Shown here piece by piece: positions 47,080 through 57,521 of a stretch of DNA of 64,000 nucleotides (position 1 is the stretch's first letter; each line of letters opens with the position of its first letter). Location: NCBI RefSeq assembly GCF_003259195.1, contig NZ_QJPK01000007.1, positions 62,001 through 126,000 on the forward strand, read 5' to 3'. The notes under the pieces were generated by a model, which worked only from the letters and a program-made list of their open reading frames with translations, was not told the DNA's origin and did not search any database. The DNA comes from Paracoccus sediminilitoris. Its GTDB lineage: Bacteria > Pseudomonadota > Alphaproteobacteria > Rhodobacterales > Rhodobacteraceae. The translations under genes and the position numbers were made by a program.

Positions 47080-48417
47080 TCAGCCGAGCAGTTCGCCGCG
47101 CAGTGAATTCGTGGCGCTTTCGATGATGCGCACCTGCACCAGATCGCCGATCTGGCCCTGCGGCGCGTCGACGAAGACCGAATGCAGGTAATCGGACTTG
47201 CCGATCATCTGGCCCGCCTCGCGGCCCTGTTTTTCAAAGAGGACGCCAAGGGTCCGACCGACCATATCCGCTTGGACGGCGCGTTGCTGGCGCGTCAGCA
47301 GGGCCTGCAATTCCTGCAGGCGAGCATCGGCGACGGCGGCCTCGACCTCGGGGCGGTCATAGGCGGGGGTACCGGGGCGGGGCGAATACTTGAAGCTGAA
47401 GGCCGTGCCGAAGCCCACCTGTTCGACCAGGCGCAGCGTGTCGGCATGATCCTGGTCGGTTTCGCCCGGGAAGCCGACGATGAAATCGCTGGTCAGCAGG
47501 ATGTCGGGGCGGGCGGCACGGATGCGGTCGATCAGCCGCAGATAATGGTCCGCCGTATGCTTGCGGTTCATCGCCTTCAGGATGCGGTCGCTGCCCGACT
47601 GGACCGGCAGATGCAGATAGGGCATCAGCTGCGGCACGTCGCCATGGGCGGCGATCAGGTCGTCGGCCATGTCGTTGGGGTGGCTGGTGGTATAGCGGAT
47701 GCGGTCCAGGCCCTCGATCTCGGCGATGGCGCGGATCAGGCGACCAAAGCCCCATTCGCGGCCATCGGGTCCGACCCCGTGCCAACCGTTCACGTTTTGG
47801 CCCAGCAGCGTCAGTTCGCGCACGCCGCGCGCGACCAGGTCCCGCGCCTCGGACAGGATGCGGTCGACGGGGCGGCTGACCTCGGCCCCGCGGGTATAGG
47901 GGACCACGCAGAAGGCGCAGAACTTGTCGCAGCCCTCCTGCACGGTCAGGAAGGCCGCCGGGGCGCGGCGGGTGGCCATGCGTTCGGGCAAGTGGTCGAA
48001 CTTGTCCTCGGCCGGAAAGTCCGTGTCGATGTTCGGACCCTCGCCCCGCGCCATGGCGGGCAGGCGGTGATAGGATTGCGGGCCGACGACCAGATCGACC
48101 AACGGCATGCGGCGGGTGATCTCGGCCCCCTCGGCCTGGGCCACGCAGCCCGCGACGCCGATCTTCAGATCGGGTTTCGCGGCCTTCAGCGGCTTCAGCC
48201 GGCCCAGATCCGAATACAGCTTTTCCGCCGCCTTTTCGCGGATATGGCAGGTGTTCAGCAGGACCATGTCCGCATCGGCCTGGTCCTCGGTCAGGACATA
48301 GCCTTCCGCGCCCATGGCCTCGGCCATGCGCTGGCTGTCATAGACGTTCATCTGGCATCCATAGGTCTTGATGAAGAGTTTCTTGGCCGCCGGGGCGGTC
48401 CTGGCTTGATCGGTCAT
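47080..48417 (-). CDS. miaB: tRNA-2-methylthio-N6-dimethylallyladenosine synthase
   Basis: 445 residues. It adds the methylthio group to i6A37 of tRNAs that read U-starting codons. Two 4Fe-4S clusters: auxiliary cysteines C21, C57 and C91 in the UPF0004 domain, and radical SAM cysteines C163, C167 and C170 (CDKFCAFC). A C-terminal TRAM domain follows from ~380. Single gene; convergent with queE, another tRNA base-modification gene. Confidence 0.98.
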   Translation of the reverse strand: MTDQARTAPAAKKLFIKTYGCQMNVYDSQRMAEAMGAEGYVLTEDQADADMVLLNTCHIREKAAEKLYSDLGRLKPLKAAKPDLKIGVAGCVAQAEGAEITRRMPLVDLVVGPQSYHRLPAMARGEGPNIDTDFPAEDKFDHLPERMATRRAPAAFLTVQEGCDKFCAFCVVPYTRGAEVSRPVDRILSEARDLVARGVRELTLLGQNVNGWHGVGPDGREWGFGRLIRAIAEIEGLDRIRYTTSHPNDMADDLIAAHGDVPQLMPYLHLPVQSGSDRILKAMNRKHTADHYLRLIDRIRAARPDILLTSDFIVGFPGETDQDHADTLRLVEQVGFGTAFSFKYSPRPGTPAYDRPEVEAAVADARLQELQALLTRQQRAVQADMVGRTLGVLFEKQGREAGQMIGKSDYLHSVFVDAPQGQIGDLVQVRIIESATNSLRGELLG

Positions 48418-48479
48418 GCCACGCTGTCCTTGGGGTTCGCGCGCTGATACAGGAAAGCCGGACGATTGGGAAGACGGGC

Positions 48480-48827
48480 ATGGACAGCGATCTGGTCACG
48501 ATCAGGAATATCGGTCCGGCGACGGCGGCATCGCTGATCGCCGCGGGCATCCCCGATGCCGCGACATTGCGGGCGATGGGGGCGGACGCGGCCTATCGCG
48601 CCATGCTGGGGATGGGAGAGCGTCCGCATTTCATCGGTTACTATGTGCTGCACATGGCCCTGCAGGGGCGACCGTGGAACGATTGCAAGGGCGACGAAAA
48701 GATCGCCCTGCGCACGCGTTTCGATGCGCTGGTGGCCGATGTCGGGGGCGGGCGGCTGTCCGGCATCGAGGCCGAGCTGGATGCCATCGGCCTGCGCCGC
48801 CCCCCTGGGGGTCATTCGTCCTTCTGA
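48480..48827 (+). CDS. TfoX/Sxy C-terminal domain protein
   Basis: 115 residues. It opens with a helix-hairpin-helix-like stretch ([18 protein letters not shown]) that is the mark of the TfoX C-terminal domain, followed by a helix rich in hydrophobics and [15 protein letters not shown]. The N-terminal TfoX domain is absent, as in most alphaproteobacterial members. Full-length TfoX controls competence in gammaproteobacteria; this short form has no proven role. Its last 16 bases overlap the end of the convergent hydrolase gene. Confidence 0.85.
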   Translation: MDSDLVTIRNIGPATAASLIAAGIPDAATLRAMGADAAYRAMLGMGERPHFIGYYVLHMALQGRPWNDCKGDEKIALRTRFDALVADVGGGRLSGIEAELDAIGLRRPPGGHSSF

Positions 48828-50146
48828 AGGGTCTCGAAGCGCAGGCCCTTGGCGCTGCGGTCGGGAAAGCCCGTCCAATAGCTGTGATCGGCGGTCGGCT
48901 GGCCGGCATCGTCCAGTGCCGTGACCCCGTCGTCCGAGGCAGGCGTCAGGTCCAGAAAGCGCGCCTTGTCCTCCTCGCCCTTCAGGTGCAGGTCGAAATA
49001 GGCGGTCGCGAAATGCTGCAGGATGTTGTTCATCCGCACCGTGTCCCAGACCGCATCGGCGTAATGGTCGAAGGGCGCACGGCCCAAAGTTTCGGAATGC
49101 TGCCACGATTCGACCGGCGCGGGCATGGCGGCGGCGGCATTGTGGTTGGCATCGTCGAAGGTCAGCAGGTGGCGCGTGGTGCCGGTGGTCTGGTCGAAGA
49201 TCTGGCGGATCGCGTCATATTGCGACACGTCGTCGGCGCTGCCTGCAACCAGCATCAGCGGCTTTTCGAAATCCGCCAGCCCTTCGGTATCCCAGAATTC
49301 ATACTGGCGGCCCCAGGGGGCGATGGCGATGACGGCCTTGACGCGCGGATCGACCAGATCGGCATGGTCGTCGCTGCCCGATTGCAACCGGGCCAGCAGG
49401 GTCTGCGGCGGCACGAAGCGTTCGGGCTGGTCGCGCATGACGGCGGTTTCGGAAAGCCCCGCGCCCCCAAAGATCATCGCGCCATAGCCCCCCATGGAAT
49501 AGCCGACGACACCGGTATTCTCGGCATCCGTGATGGCGCCCAGATCGTCCTCCAGCGCCGCCATGCTGTCCAGCAGAAAGCGCTGGTCCACCGCGCGGTT
49601 CACCAAGGTCGAGGTGAAGGGCCCCATGTCGTCATAGGTGCTTTCGGGATGGTCGGCGGCCACCACGACATAGCCTTTCGAGGCCATGTTCTCGGCCAGG
49701 TGGCTCAGCAGATAGCGGTTGCCGGGAAAGCCATGGGACACGATCAGCAGGGGGAAGGTCCCGTCCGCAGGCGTCGCGTCGCGGCTGGCGCGGCCATGCA
49801 GCTGGATCTGCGTTTCGCCGTCGCGCAGCATGGTATCATAGGCGACGCCCGGTGCAGTGCCTTGGGCTGCGGGATACCAGATCTCGGCGGGCAGGGTGCG
49901 GGGGCCGCGCGGCGGCGTGCCCTCGGCGGTGGTGGCCTTGACGTCGATGCGGTCGGGGTCGGTGAATTCCGCTGCGCGCACGCCGACGGGGAAGGGGCCA
50001 TAGGGGGCCAGTTCCGGGGCGTCGGGGCGGATCATGTCGATGCGGTTCACCTGTGCCTCCTGCTGGGCATCCTGGGCTGCCTCTTGTGCGGCAAGCGGCG
50101 CGGCGCAGGCCAGCGCGGCGGCGGCGGCCATCATAAGCTGTCTCAT
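48812..50146 (-). CDS. Secreted alpha/beta hydrolase (dienelactone hydrolase / PAF acetylhydrolase-like)
   Basis: 444 residues from the ATG at 50146, which has GAGGAGG seven bases before it. A signal peptide of about 20 residues (ends LAAQ) sends it to the periplasm or outside. The nucleophile is S217 in GYSMGG, the oxyanion-hole region is SHGFPG at 137-142, an acid residue is likely in VAGSADD, and a His in FDDANHN. It resembles lipoprotein-associated phospholipase or chlorophyllase-like esterases; the substrate is unknown. Confidence 0.85.
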   Translation of the reverse strand: MRQLMMAAAAALACAAPLAAQEAAQDAQQEAQVNRIDMIRPDAPELAPYGPFPVGVRAAEFTDPDRIDVKATTAEGTPPRGPRTLPAEIWYPAAQGTAPGVAYDTMLRDGETQIQLHGRASRDATPADGTFPLLIVSHGFPGNRYLLSHLAENMASKGYVVVAADHPESTYDDMGPFTSTLVNRAVDQRFLLDSMAALEDDLGAITDAENTGVVGYSMGGYGAMIFGGAGLSETAVMRDQPERFVPPQTLLARLQSGSDDHADLVDPRVKAVIAIAPWGRQYEFWDTEGLADFEKPLMLVAGSADDVSQYDAIRQIFDQTTGTTRHLLTFDDANHNAAAAMPAPVESWQHSETLGRAPFDHYADAVWDTVRMNNILQHFATAYFDLHLKGEEDKARFLDLTPASDDGVTALDDAGQPTADHSYWTGFPDRSAKGLRFETLQKDE

Positions 50147-50301
50147 GCGGGGTCCTCCTCGGGGTTCGTGCAGACTGTGCATGGGGTTCGCGCAGCTGAC
50201 AAGCGTGACGGGCGGTCATCGGGGCGATGCCGAAAGGCCCCATTGAACGCGCGCTGTGGCGCGGATAGCCTGCCCTCAAGATCCGGTTGAGGAGCATCAC
50301 C

Positions 50302-51663
50302 ATGACGACACCGCAAAGCTGGGAAGCACGCGCCGACGAATATTCCCTTTACGGCTTCACCGACCTGCCAAGCGTGCACAAGCGCGGTGCGGTCGTGCTG
50401 ACCCATGGCGAAGGCCCCTATGTGGTCGATGTGAACGGCAACCGTTATCTGGATGCCAATTCGGGCCTGTGGAATATGGTCGCGGGCTTTGACCACAAGG
50501 GGTTGGCCCAAGCTGCCAAGGACCAGTACGACCGCTTTCCGGGCTATCACGCCTTCTTCGGGCGGATGTCCGACCAGACCGTGATGCTGTCGGAAAAGCT
50601 GGTCGAGGTGTCGCCGTTTTCGCGCGGCAAGGTGTTCTATACGAACTCGGGGTCGGAAGCCAACGACACCATGGTCAAGATGCTGTGGTTCATGCATGCA
50701 TCCGAAGGCAATCCGCAGAAGCGCAAAATCATCACCCGCTGGAACGCCTATCACGGCGTGACGGCGGTCTCGGCCAGCATGACCGGCAAGCCGTACAACG
50801 AGGTCTTCGGCCTGCCGCTGCCGGGCTTCATCCATGTCGGCTGCCCGCATTTCTGGCGCTATGGCGCCGAGGGCGAGACCGAGGATCAGTTCACTGCCCG
50901 CCTGGCGCGCGAGCTGGAGGAAACGATCCAGAAGGAAGGCGCCGACACCATCGCGGGCTTCTTCGCTGAACCCGTGCAGGGTGCGGGCGGCGTCATCCCG
51001 CCGTCGAAGGGGTATTTCCAGGCGGTCATGCCGATCCTGAAGAAATACGGCATCCCGATGATTTCGGACGAGGTGATCACCGGCTTTGGGCGCACCGGCA
51101 ACACCTGGGGCGCGCAGACCTATGACTTCATGCCCGACGCGATCATCAGCTCCAAGAACCTGACGGCGGGGCTGTTCCCGATGGGTGCGGTGATCCTGGG
51201 GCCGGAACTGGCCGACCGCCTGCAGGCCGCGATCGAGAAGATCGAGGAGTTCCCGCATGGCTTCACCGCTTCGGGGCATCCGGTGGGTTGCGCGGTTGCG
51301 CTGAAGGCCATCGACGTGGTGATGAACGAGGGGCTGGCCGAAAACGTCCGCAACCTGGCGCCGCGTTTCGAGGATAATCTGCGCCAGCTGGCGACCAACC
51401 CCAATATCGGCGAATATCGCGGCGTCGGCTTCATGTGGGCGCTGGAGGCGGTCAAGGACAAGGCCACCAAGACCCCCTTCGACGGGTCGCTGTCGGTCAG
51501 CGAACGCATCGCCAACACCTGCACCGACATGGGCCTGATCTGCCGGCCCCTGGGCCAGTCCATCGTCCTTTGCCCGCCCTTCATCATGACCGAGGCGCAG
51601 ATGGACGAGATGTTCGAAAAGCTGGACAAGGCCCTGGGCAAGGTCTTTGCCGAGGTCGCCTGA
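50302..51663 (+). CDS. Class III amine:pyruvate transaminase (omega-transaminase)
   Basis: 453 residues. PLP enzyme of the aminotransferase III class with K285 (SSKNLTAG) as the Schiff-base lysine, the phosphate-binding SGSEAND and the DEVITGFGRTG motif. Over the whole length it reads, from memory, very like the (S)-selective amine transaminase of Paracoccus denitrificans. Such enzymes take amines or beta-alanine/taurine-like omega-amino acids as donors and pyruvate as acceptor; the natural donor is unclear. The ATG at 50302 has GAGGAG seven bases before it. Monocistronic, with a hairpin behind. Confidence 0.9.
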   Translation: MTTPQSWEARADEYSLYGFTDLPSVHKRGAVVLTHGEGPYVVDVNGNRYLDANSGLWNMVAGFDHKGLAQAAKDQYDRFPGYHAFFGRMSDQTVMLSEKLVEVSPFSRGKVFYTNSGSEANDTMVKMLWFMHASEGNPQKRKIITRWNAYHGVTAVSASMTGKPYNEVFGLPLPGFIHVGCPHFWRYGAEGETEDQFTARLARELEETIQKEGADTIAGFFAEPVQGAGGVIPPSKGYFQAVMPILKKYGIPMISDEVITGFGRTGNTWGAQTYDFMPDAIISSKNLTAGLFPMGAVILGPELADRLQAAIEKIEEFPHGFTASGHPVGCAVALKAIDVVMNEGLAENVRNLAPRFEDNLRQLATNPNIGEYRGVGFMWALEAVKDKATKTPFDGSLSVSERIANTCTDMGLICRPLGQSIVLCPPFIMTEAQMDEMFEKLDKALGKVFAEVA

Positions 51664-51691
51664 CGCGTTCCTTGACGGGCCTGACATTGCG

Positions 51692-51719
51692 ACGCCCGGC
51701 CCGTCAAAGGGCCGGGCGT
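51692..51719. terminator. Hairpin between transaminase gene and comEC
   Basis: ACGCCCGGCCC (51692-51702) and GGGCCGGGCGT (51709-51719): a perfect 11-bp stem with a six-base loop but only two T behind it, between convergent genes. Probably a two-way terminator. Confidence 0.7.
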
Positions 51720-51738
51720 TCGTCCATGAGGGTGGGTT

Positions 51739-53871
51739 TCATGGGATCCGCAGGGGCGCCATGTCGCCTTGGCGCCAGACCGGCCCGTCCTTGCCGAAAT
51801 CGACCGCCACGGCGCCCGTGCGGCGCAGGCTGGCGGGATCGAACAGCAGGCAGTCGGGCGTCTTCAGCCCCGTCTTTTCCGCCGCCACGACGATGCGCTT
51901 CGCGCGGCAGACCTTGGCCGCGCGTTCGCCCGACCCCTTGCCGGTCAGGTGCCACAGCTGCCAGCCCTCCGGCAGGTCGGCCCACCGGTCGCGGGTGTCC
52001 CCCTGCCAGGCGGGGCGGGCGGCCGAGATGTCCTGCGCGGCCATGTCGCCATCTTCCTGCAGCCAGGACGAGGTGACGAAGGACCCGCCCTTGGGTTTGG
52101 ACATCGCGCGGCCCTGATTGGTCATCAGGCCGACGGCCTCGCCCTCGGGGGCGATCAGGATCAGGGGGCGATGGGCGGTCGCCCAGATGGCGGCGGCCGC
52201 GACCATCATCGCCATGCCCACCGCCAGCCCGCAGGTCTGGGCCATGTTCCGATGCGCCTTGGCACGCCAGCACAGGATGGCCAGCACGGCACCGAATTCC
52301 ATCATCGGGATGACGGCGGAAGGGGGTTTCGACACCGCCATGACCGCGCCACCCAGACCCGCCACGTATTCCGCCACCAGCAGCATCCATTGCGTGCCGA
52401 TCCCCATGACCCACAGGGCCGGCGCCTCGGCCCCGACCAGGGCCAGGATCGCGCCGATGACGCCTGCGGGCATGACCAGCGTGCCCATGACCGGCACCGC
52501 CAGCAGGTTGGCCAGCAGGCCGTATTGCGCCATCCGGTTGAAATGCGCCGCAGCGATCGGCGAGGTGGCCATCGCCGCCACCAGCGACGACACGATCAGC
52601 ATCGCCAGGGGCCGGATCCACCACGGAACATTCGGTGCGATCCGCGACCAGGGGCCATAGCTGATGATCAGCGCGATGGTGGCTGCGAAGCTCATCTGGA
52701 AACCCGCGCCAGTGACGGCCTCGGGGGTGAGGATCAGGATGACGGTGCCCGCCAGCGCCACAGAACGGAAGGATATCGCCCGTCGGTCGGCCAGGATCGC
52801 GCCCAGCATGACGGCGACCATGACGAAGGCGCGTTCGGTCGCCACGCCCCCGCCCGACAGCCACAGATAGGCCGCCGCCGCCGCCAGCGCACCGCCCGCC
52901 GCCCATTTGTGCAAAGGCCGGCCCAGCCCGATCCCCGCACCCTGCACCGCCACGGTCAGCAGCCGCAGCCCCGAATAGACGAAGCCCGCCAGCATCCCCA
53001 TGTGCAGCCCCGAGATCGAGATGATGTGGTAAAGGTTCGAGGCCCGCATCACCTCGTTCGTGTCCTCGGAGATGCCCGACCGGTCCCCCGTCATCAGCGC
53101 CGACGCCACCGCGCCCGCCTGACCACCGATCCGCTCGCGGATGGCGGCGCTGACCTTCAGCCGCGCGCGATGCAGCCACCAGAGGCCGCCTTGGGGCAGG
53201 GCCACCGACATGATGGGCGTGCGCGCATAACCCACCGCGCCCAGTTCCTGAAACCAGGCATAGGTGCGGAAATCAAAGCTGCCGGGGGCCGCGGGCGGTG
53301 ACGGCGGTCCCAGATGACCGGTCAGCATGACACGCTGGCCCAGGGGGGGCAGGTTGGCATCGGGGTCCATCAGCGACAGGCGCACCTTGGCCGGCGTGCG
53401 GTCGGGCGCCAGATCGCGCAGCAGGACCTGGTCCAGCGTCACCCGCATCCGATCGCGAGAGGATCGGTCAATCTCGGTCACGCGCCCCTCGATCGGGCCG
53501 TAATAGCGCCATTCCAGCACGGGGGCGGCCACCTGGGCGGCGCGGAATGCCGCCAGCCCCGTCCCAAGGCCCACCAGCATCACCGCCAATGCGCCAAGGT
53601 GTATGGCATCGGCGGCCTGCCAGCCGATCAACCCCCGACCGGCGATGCGATGCACCCGCAATGCGACCGCCAGCGCCACCGCGACCAACAGGGCCAGCGC
53701 CGCCCATTGCCACGCGACCAGCAGCGCAGGCTGCCAGAACCACAGCGCGATCCCCACTGACAGCAGGACAGGCACCCAAGGGAACAGACCCGCGCGCGCT
53801 GCGGCGGCAGGGCGGGGAAGAATGGCGGCTGTCGGGCGCATCGCCGGGGCCGCGCCCGTTTGGGGCAACAT
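51739..53871 (-). CDS. comEC: ComEC/Rec2 family DNA-uptake channel protein
   Basis: 710 residues. An N-terminal DUF4131-type region with two or three membrane segments and an OB-like part (RVTEIDRSSRDRMRVTL), then the competence domain with ~8 segments: ALMTGDRSGIS, SNLYHIISISGLHM and GGGVATERAFVM are hallmarks. ComEC moves single-stranded DNA through the inner membrane in natural transformation. The last ~150 residues resemble a degenerate metallo-beta-lactamase domain without its HxHxDH motif. AAAGGA precedes the ATG. Divergent from gltX. Confidence 0.9.
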   Translation of the reverse strand: MLPQTGAAPAMRPTAAILPRPAAAARAGLFPWVPVLLSVGIALWFWQPALLVAWQWAALALLVAVALAVALRVHRIAGRGLIGWQAADAIHLGALAVMLVGLGTGLAAFRAAQVAAPVLEWRYYGPIEGRVTEIDRSSRDRMRVTLDQVLLRDLAPDRTPAKVRLSLMDPDANLPPLGQRVMLTGHLGPPSPPAAPGSFDFRTYAWFQELGAVGYARTPIMSVALPQGGLWWLHRARLKVSAAIRERIGGQAGAVASALMTGDRSGISEDTNEVMRASNLYHIISISGLHMGMLAGFVYSGLRLLTVAVQGAGIGLGRPLHKWAAGGALAAAAAYLWLSGGGVATERAFVMVAVMLGAILADRRAISFRSVALAGTVILILTPEAVTGAGFQMSFAATIALIISYGPWSRIAPNVPWWIRPLAMLIVSSLVAAMATSPIAAAHFNRMAQYGLLANLLAVPVMGTLVMPAGVIGAILALVGAEAPALWVMGIGTQWMLLVAEYVAGLGGAVMAVSKPPSAVIPMMEFGAVLAILCWRAKAHRNMAQTCGLAVGMAMMVAAAAIWATAHRPLILIAPEGEAVGLMTNQGRAMSKPKGGSFVTSSWLQEDGDMAAQDISAARPAWQGDTRDRWADLPEGWQLWHLTGKGSGERAAKVCRAKRIVVAAEKTGLKTPDCLLFDPASLRRTGAVAVDFGKDGPVWRQGDMAPLRIP

Positions 53872-53989
53872 CCTTGTCCTTTCGCGGCCTGTTGATTATC
53901 AATTGCGCGCAAGGATGGCATGGCGACCGTTACCAAAGCGTTAACGCCCGATCGCCCGTGTCGCATCATGATATTTTCCGAAGGCTCAC

Positions 53990-55387
53990 ATGTCCGAAAC
54001 CCCCTCTGTCGTCACCCGTTTCGCCCCTTCGCCCACCGGGTACCTGCATGTCGGGGGCGCGCGCACGGCCCTGTTCAACTGGCTTTACGCCCGTGGCCGG
54101 GGCGGCAAGTTCCTGCTGCGGATCGAGGATACCGACCGCGCCCGGTCCACCCCCGAAGCCACCGCCGCGATCCTGAAGGGGCTGGAATGGCTGGGCCTTG
54201 ACTGGGACGGCGAACCCGTCAGCCAGTTCGAACGCAAGGACCGCCATGCCGAGGTCGCCAACCAGATGCTGGCGGCGGGCACGGCCTACAAATGTTTCTC
54301 GACCACCGAGGAAATCGCTGCTTGGCGCGAGGAAAACCCCCGTCAGCCTTTCATCAGCCCCTGGCGTGACGCGACGGAACTGCCCGATGCGCCCTATGCG
54401 ATCCGCCTGAAGGCCCCGCGCGACGGCGAGACCGTCATCGCGGACCAGGTGCAGGGCGATGTGCGCGTGGCCAACGACCAGCTGGACGACATGGTGCTGC
54501 TGCGCAGCGACGGCACGCCCACCTATATGCTGGCCGTGGTGGTGGATGACCACGACATGGGCGTGACCCATGTGGTGCGCGGCGACGACCACCTGACCAA
54601 CACCGCGCGCCAGATCCAGATCTATGACGCGATGGGCTGGGACCGTCCGGTCTTTGCCCATATCCCGCTGATCCACGGCGAGGACGGCAAGAAGCTGTCC
54701 AAGCGTCACGGCGCGGTCGGCCTGCATGAATTCGCGGCCCTTGGCTATCCGCCGGCGGCCATGCGCAACTATCTGGCGCGCCTTGGCTGGAGCCATGGCG
54801 ACGACGAGCTGTTCGACGATGCGCAGGCCCGCGAATGGTTCGACCTGACGGGCATCGGCCGCGCGCCCGCGCGGCTGGATTTCAAGAAGCTGGAGCATGT
54901 CAGCGGCTATCATATCGGCCAGATGGCCGATGCCGATGTCATGAAGGCGTTGCAGGATTACGTTAGGGAATCGGACAGCCAACCCCTGACGCAGGTGCAG
55001 CATCAGCGCATCGAGGCCGCCATGCCCGCCCTGAAGGAAAAGGCGAAAACGCTGCCTGCATTGCTGAGCCAGGCCCGTTTCGCACTGGTCGAACGCCCCA
55101 TTCAGATGGACGAGAAGGCGGCCAAGAATCTGGACTCGGTATCCCGTGGTATGCTGAAATCATTGACTGCCGCAGTGCAGAATGGTAGCTGGACGCGAGA
55201 CGAGCTGGAGGAGGCTGCCAAGCAGGTCGCGGAACAACACGGCGTGGGCCTGGGCAAGATCGCCGGCCCCTTGCGGGCTGCCTTGGCAGGGACCAGCGCC
55301 ACCCCCAGTGTGTTCGACATGATGACTGCGCTTGGTCGCGACGAAACGCTGGCCCGGCTTCAGGACCAGACCGATTTGGCAGGCTGA
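53990..55387 (+). CDS. gltX: Glutamyl-tRNA synthetase
   Basis: 465 residues. Class I synthetase: HVGG at 20-23 (HIGH motif) and KLSKR at 235-239 (KMSKS motif), [10 protein letters not shown], then the helical anticodon-binding domain. Alphaproteobacteria often have two GluRS genes and charge tRNA-Gln through Glu; this could be either. AAGG lies five bases before the ATG. The stretch from ~54,960 on uses some codons rare in the neighbourhood (an AGG Arg, ATT/TCA) and looks slightly less GC-rich. The stop codon is inside a small terminator hairpin. Confidence 0.97.
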   Translation: MSETPSVVTRFAPSPTGYLHVGGARTALFNWLYARGRGGKFLLRIEDTDRARSTPEATAAILKGLEWLGLDWDGEPVSQFERKDRHAEVANQMLAAGTAYKCFSTTEEIAAWREENPRQPFISPWRDATELPDAPYAIRLKAPRDGETVIADQVQGDVRVANDQLDDMVLLRSDGTPTYMLAVVVDDHDMGVTHVVRGDDHLTNTARQIQIYDAMGWDRPVFAHIPLIHGEDGKKLSKRHGAVGLHEFAALGYPPAAMRNYLARLGWSHGDDELFDDAQAREWFDLTGIGRAPARLDFKKLEHVSGYHIGQMADADVMKALQDYVRESDSQPLTQVQHQRIEAAMPALKEKAKTLPALLSQARFALVERPIQMDEKAAKNLDSVSRGMLKSLTAAVQNGSWTRDELEEAAKQVAEQHGVGLGKIAGPLRAALAGTSATPSVFDMMTALGRDETLARLQDQTDLAG

Positions 55388-55397
55388 AGCCTGCTTT
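55379..55397 (+). terminator. Small terminator overlapping the gltX stop
   Basis: GCAGGC (55379-55384), loop TGAA that contains the stop codon's TGA, GCCTGC (55389-55394), then TTT. Modest stem of six pairs. Confidence 0.55.
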
Positions 55398-55464
55398 CAC
55401 TTGTCCGCATGGCCTGTCCGTTTCGATGACGCGCCATGCGGCTTAGCCGGAAAGGACGTACAGG

Positions 55465-56754
55465 ATGGCAGACAAGAACGCCACACTGCGAATCAACGAC
55501 AAGGATTACGAACTTCCGATCCTCAGCCCGACGCAGGGGCCGGATGTCCTGGACATCCGCAAGCTGTACGGCCAGGCCGACGTCTTTACCTATGACCCCG
55601 GCTTCACTTCGACCGCCAGCTGCGATTCGACCATCACCTTCATCGATGGCGACAAGGGAGAGCTGTGGTATCGCGGCTATCCCATCGAACAGCTGGCCAG
55701 CCAGTCGAACTATCTGGAAGTGTGCTATCTGCTGCTCTATGGCGAACTGCCCACGACCGCGCAGATGGAAGATTTCCGCACCCGCGTGACGCGTCACACG
55801 ATGGTGCATGAACAGATGCACAACTTCTTCCGCGGGTTCCGCCGCGATGCGCATCCGATGGCCACGATGGTCGGCGTCGTGGGGGCCATGTCGGCCTTCT
55901 ATCACGACAGCACCGATGTCAGTGATCCCTGGCAGCGCGAGGTCGCATCGATCCGCCTGATCGCCAAGCTGCCGACGATTGCCGCGATGGCCTATAAATA
56001 CTCGATCGGTCAGCCCTTCGTGTATCCCAACAACGAATTGGATTATGCGTCCAACTTCCTGAACATGTGCTTCTCGGTCCCGGCCGAGAAATACAATGTC
56101 GATCCCGCCCTGGCGCGCGCGATGGACCGCATCTTCACCCTGCACGCCGATCACGAACAGAACGCCTCGACCTCGACGGTGCGTCTGGCCGGGTCGTCGG
56201 GGGCCAACCCGTTCGCCTGCATCGCGGCGGGCATCGCCTGCCTGTGGGGTCCGGCCCATGGTGGCGCCAACCAGGCCTGCCTGGAGATGCTGCGCGAGAT
56301 CGGTACCGTCGACCGCATCCCGGAATTCATCGCGCGCGCGAAGGACAAGTCCGATCCGTTCAAGCTGATGGGCTTTGGCCACCGGGTCTACAAGAACTTC
56401 GACCCGCGCGCGACGGTGATGAAGGAATCCGCCGACGAGGTTCTGGACCTGCTGGGCGTGGGCGACAACCCGACGCTGCAGGTCGCCAAGGAACTGGAGA
56501 AGATCGCGCTGGAGGACGAGTACTTCATCGAGAAGAAGCTCTATCCCAACGTCGATTTCTATTCGGGCATCATCCTGGAGGCGATGGGCTTCCCCACCTC
56601 GATGTTCACGCCGATCTTCGCGCTGTCGCGCACGGTGGGCTGGATCGCGCAGTGGAAAGAGATGATCGGCGATCCGCAGAACAAGATCGGCCGTCCGCGC
56701 CAGCTGTATGTCGGTTCGGAAAAGCGCGATTACGTCGATTTCTCGAAGCGCTGA
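55465..56754 (+). CDS. gltA: Citrate synthase
   Basis: 429 residues, the hexameric NADH-regulated type by length. It condenses acetyl-CoA with oxaloacetate. The catalytic residues are visible in [10 protein letters not shown] (His), [14 protein letters not shown] (His, Arg) and NVDFYSG (Asp). AAAGGA lies eight bases before the ATG. Seventy-seven bases separate it from gltX, so an own promoter is likely; a strong terminator follows. Confidence 0.99.
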   Translation: MADKNATLRINDKDYELPILSPTQGPDVLDIRKLYGQADVFTYDPGFTSTASCDSTITFIDGDKGELWYRGYPIEQLASQSNYLEVCYLLLYGELPTTAQMEDFRTRVTRHTMVHEQMHNFFRGFRRDAHPMATMVGVVGAMSAFYHDSTDVSDPWQREVASIRLIAKLPTIAAMAYKYSIGQPFVYPNNELDYASNFLNMCFSVPAEKYNVDPALARAMDRIFTLHADHEQNASTSTVRLAGSSGANPFACIAAGIACLWGPAHGGANQACLEMLREIGTVDRIPEFIARAKDKSDPFKLMGFGHRVYKNFDPRATVMKESADEVLDLLGVGDNPTLQVAKELEKIALEDEYFIEKKLYPNVDFYSGIILEAMGFPTSMFTPIFALSRTVGWIAQWKEMIGDPQNKIGRPRQLYVGSEKRDYVDFSKR

Positions 56755-56771
56755 GATTGGCTGAACGCAGG

Positions 56772-56799
56772 AAGGGGCCCCGTTCGCGGGCCCCTTTTT
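56772..56799 (+). terminator. Intrinsic terminator of gltA
   Basis: AAGGGGCCC (56772-56780), loop of seven, GGGCCCCTT (56788-56796), with five T at 56795-56799 followed by CATG. Confidence 0.93.
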
Positions 56800-56853
56800 C
56801 ATGCGGCAACGAAGGGCTTGCGTGACGGGCGCGGCGATGGCAATGGATCGTGC

Positions 56854-57519
56854 ATGAGTGAACATGATCAGGCGAAAGCGCCCAAGCTGGCGTTGGTGAC
56901 GGGGGCCTCGCGGGGTCTGGGGGCGGCCTTGGCCGAGGAGCTGGCGGCGCGCGGATACCACGTGCTGGCGGTGGCCCGGACTGTGGGCGGCCTGGAGGAA
57001 CTGGACGACCGCATCCGGTCGGCAGGCGGGCAGGCGACCCTGGCCCCCATGGATATCGGTGACGCGGCCGCAATGCAGCAGATGGCGAAGGCCATCGAGG
57101 GGCGTTGGGGTGGTCTGGACCTTTGGGCCCATTGCGCGGTCCACGCCGCGCCCATGTCGCCCGCCCCCCATATCGAGGGCCGTGACTGGTCCAAGTCGAT
57201 GCTGATGAACGTCGAGGTGACGCGCGGGTTGATCGCCCTGCTGGAACCGCTGCTGCGGCGCAATGGCGGCACGTCGCTGTTCTTCGACGATCCGCGCGGC
57301 GGACAGAAATTCTTTGGCGCTTATGGGGCCACCAAGGCGGCGCAGATCGCGCTGGCGCGGTCGTGGCAGGCCGAGACCGCCCGCATGGGGCCGCGCGTGG
57401 TCATCGACAGCCCTGCGCCCATGCCGACCGCCGTCCGCGCCCGGTTCTTCCCCGGCGAGGAGCGTGACAAGCTGACATCCTGCAAATCCGAGGCGCTGCG
57501 CATTTTGAACGCGCTGTAA
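56854..57519 (+). CDS. SDR-fold protein lacking the usual catalytic serine
   Basis: 221 residues from the ATG at 56854. The cofactor-binding motif TGASRGLG at 16-23 and the Y157-x3-K161 pair (AYGATK) are those of classical short-chain dehydrogenases. The NNAG motif is replaced by HCAV near 93-96, and the position of the catalytic Ser, 13 residues before Y157, holds Phe (144), within LFFDDPRGG. It may be a poor or non-classical reductase, or a binding protein. No clear ribosome site. Follows gltA after a terminator and ends at a hairpin repeat; substrate unknown. Confidence 0.83.
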   Translation: MSEHDQAKAPKLALVTGASRGLGAALAEELAARGYHVLAVARTVGGLEELDDRIRSAGGQATLAPMDIGDAAAMQQMAKAIEGRWGGLDLWAHCAVHAAPMSPAPHIEGRDWSKSMLMNVEVTRGLIALLEPLLRRNGGTSLFFDDPRGGQKFFGAYGATKAAQIALARSWQAETARMGPRVVIDSPAPMPTAVRARFFPGEERDKLTSCKSEALRILNAL

Positions 57520-57521
57520 CC

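Noticed and set aside
48480..53871. Competence locus made of the TfoX-like gene and comEC
   Set aside because: The two are 3 kb apart, in different transcripts, with unrelated genes between, and the TfoX N-terminal domain is missing.
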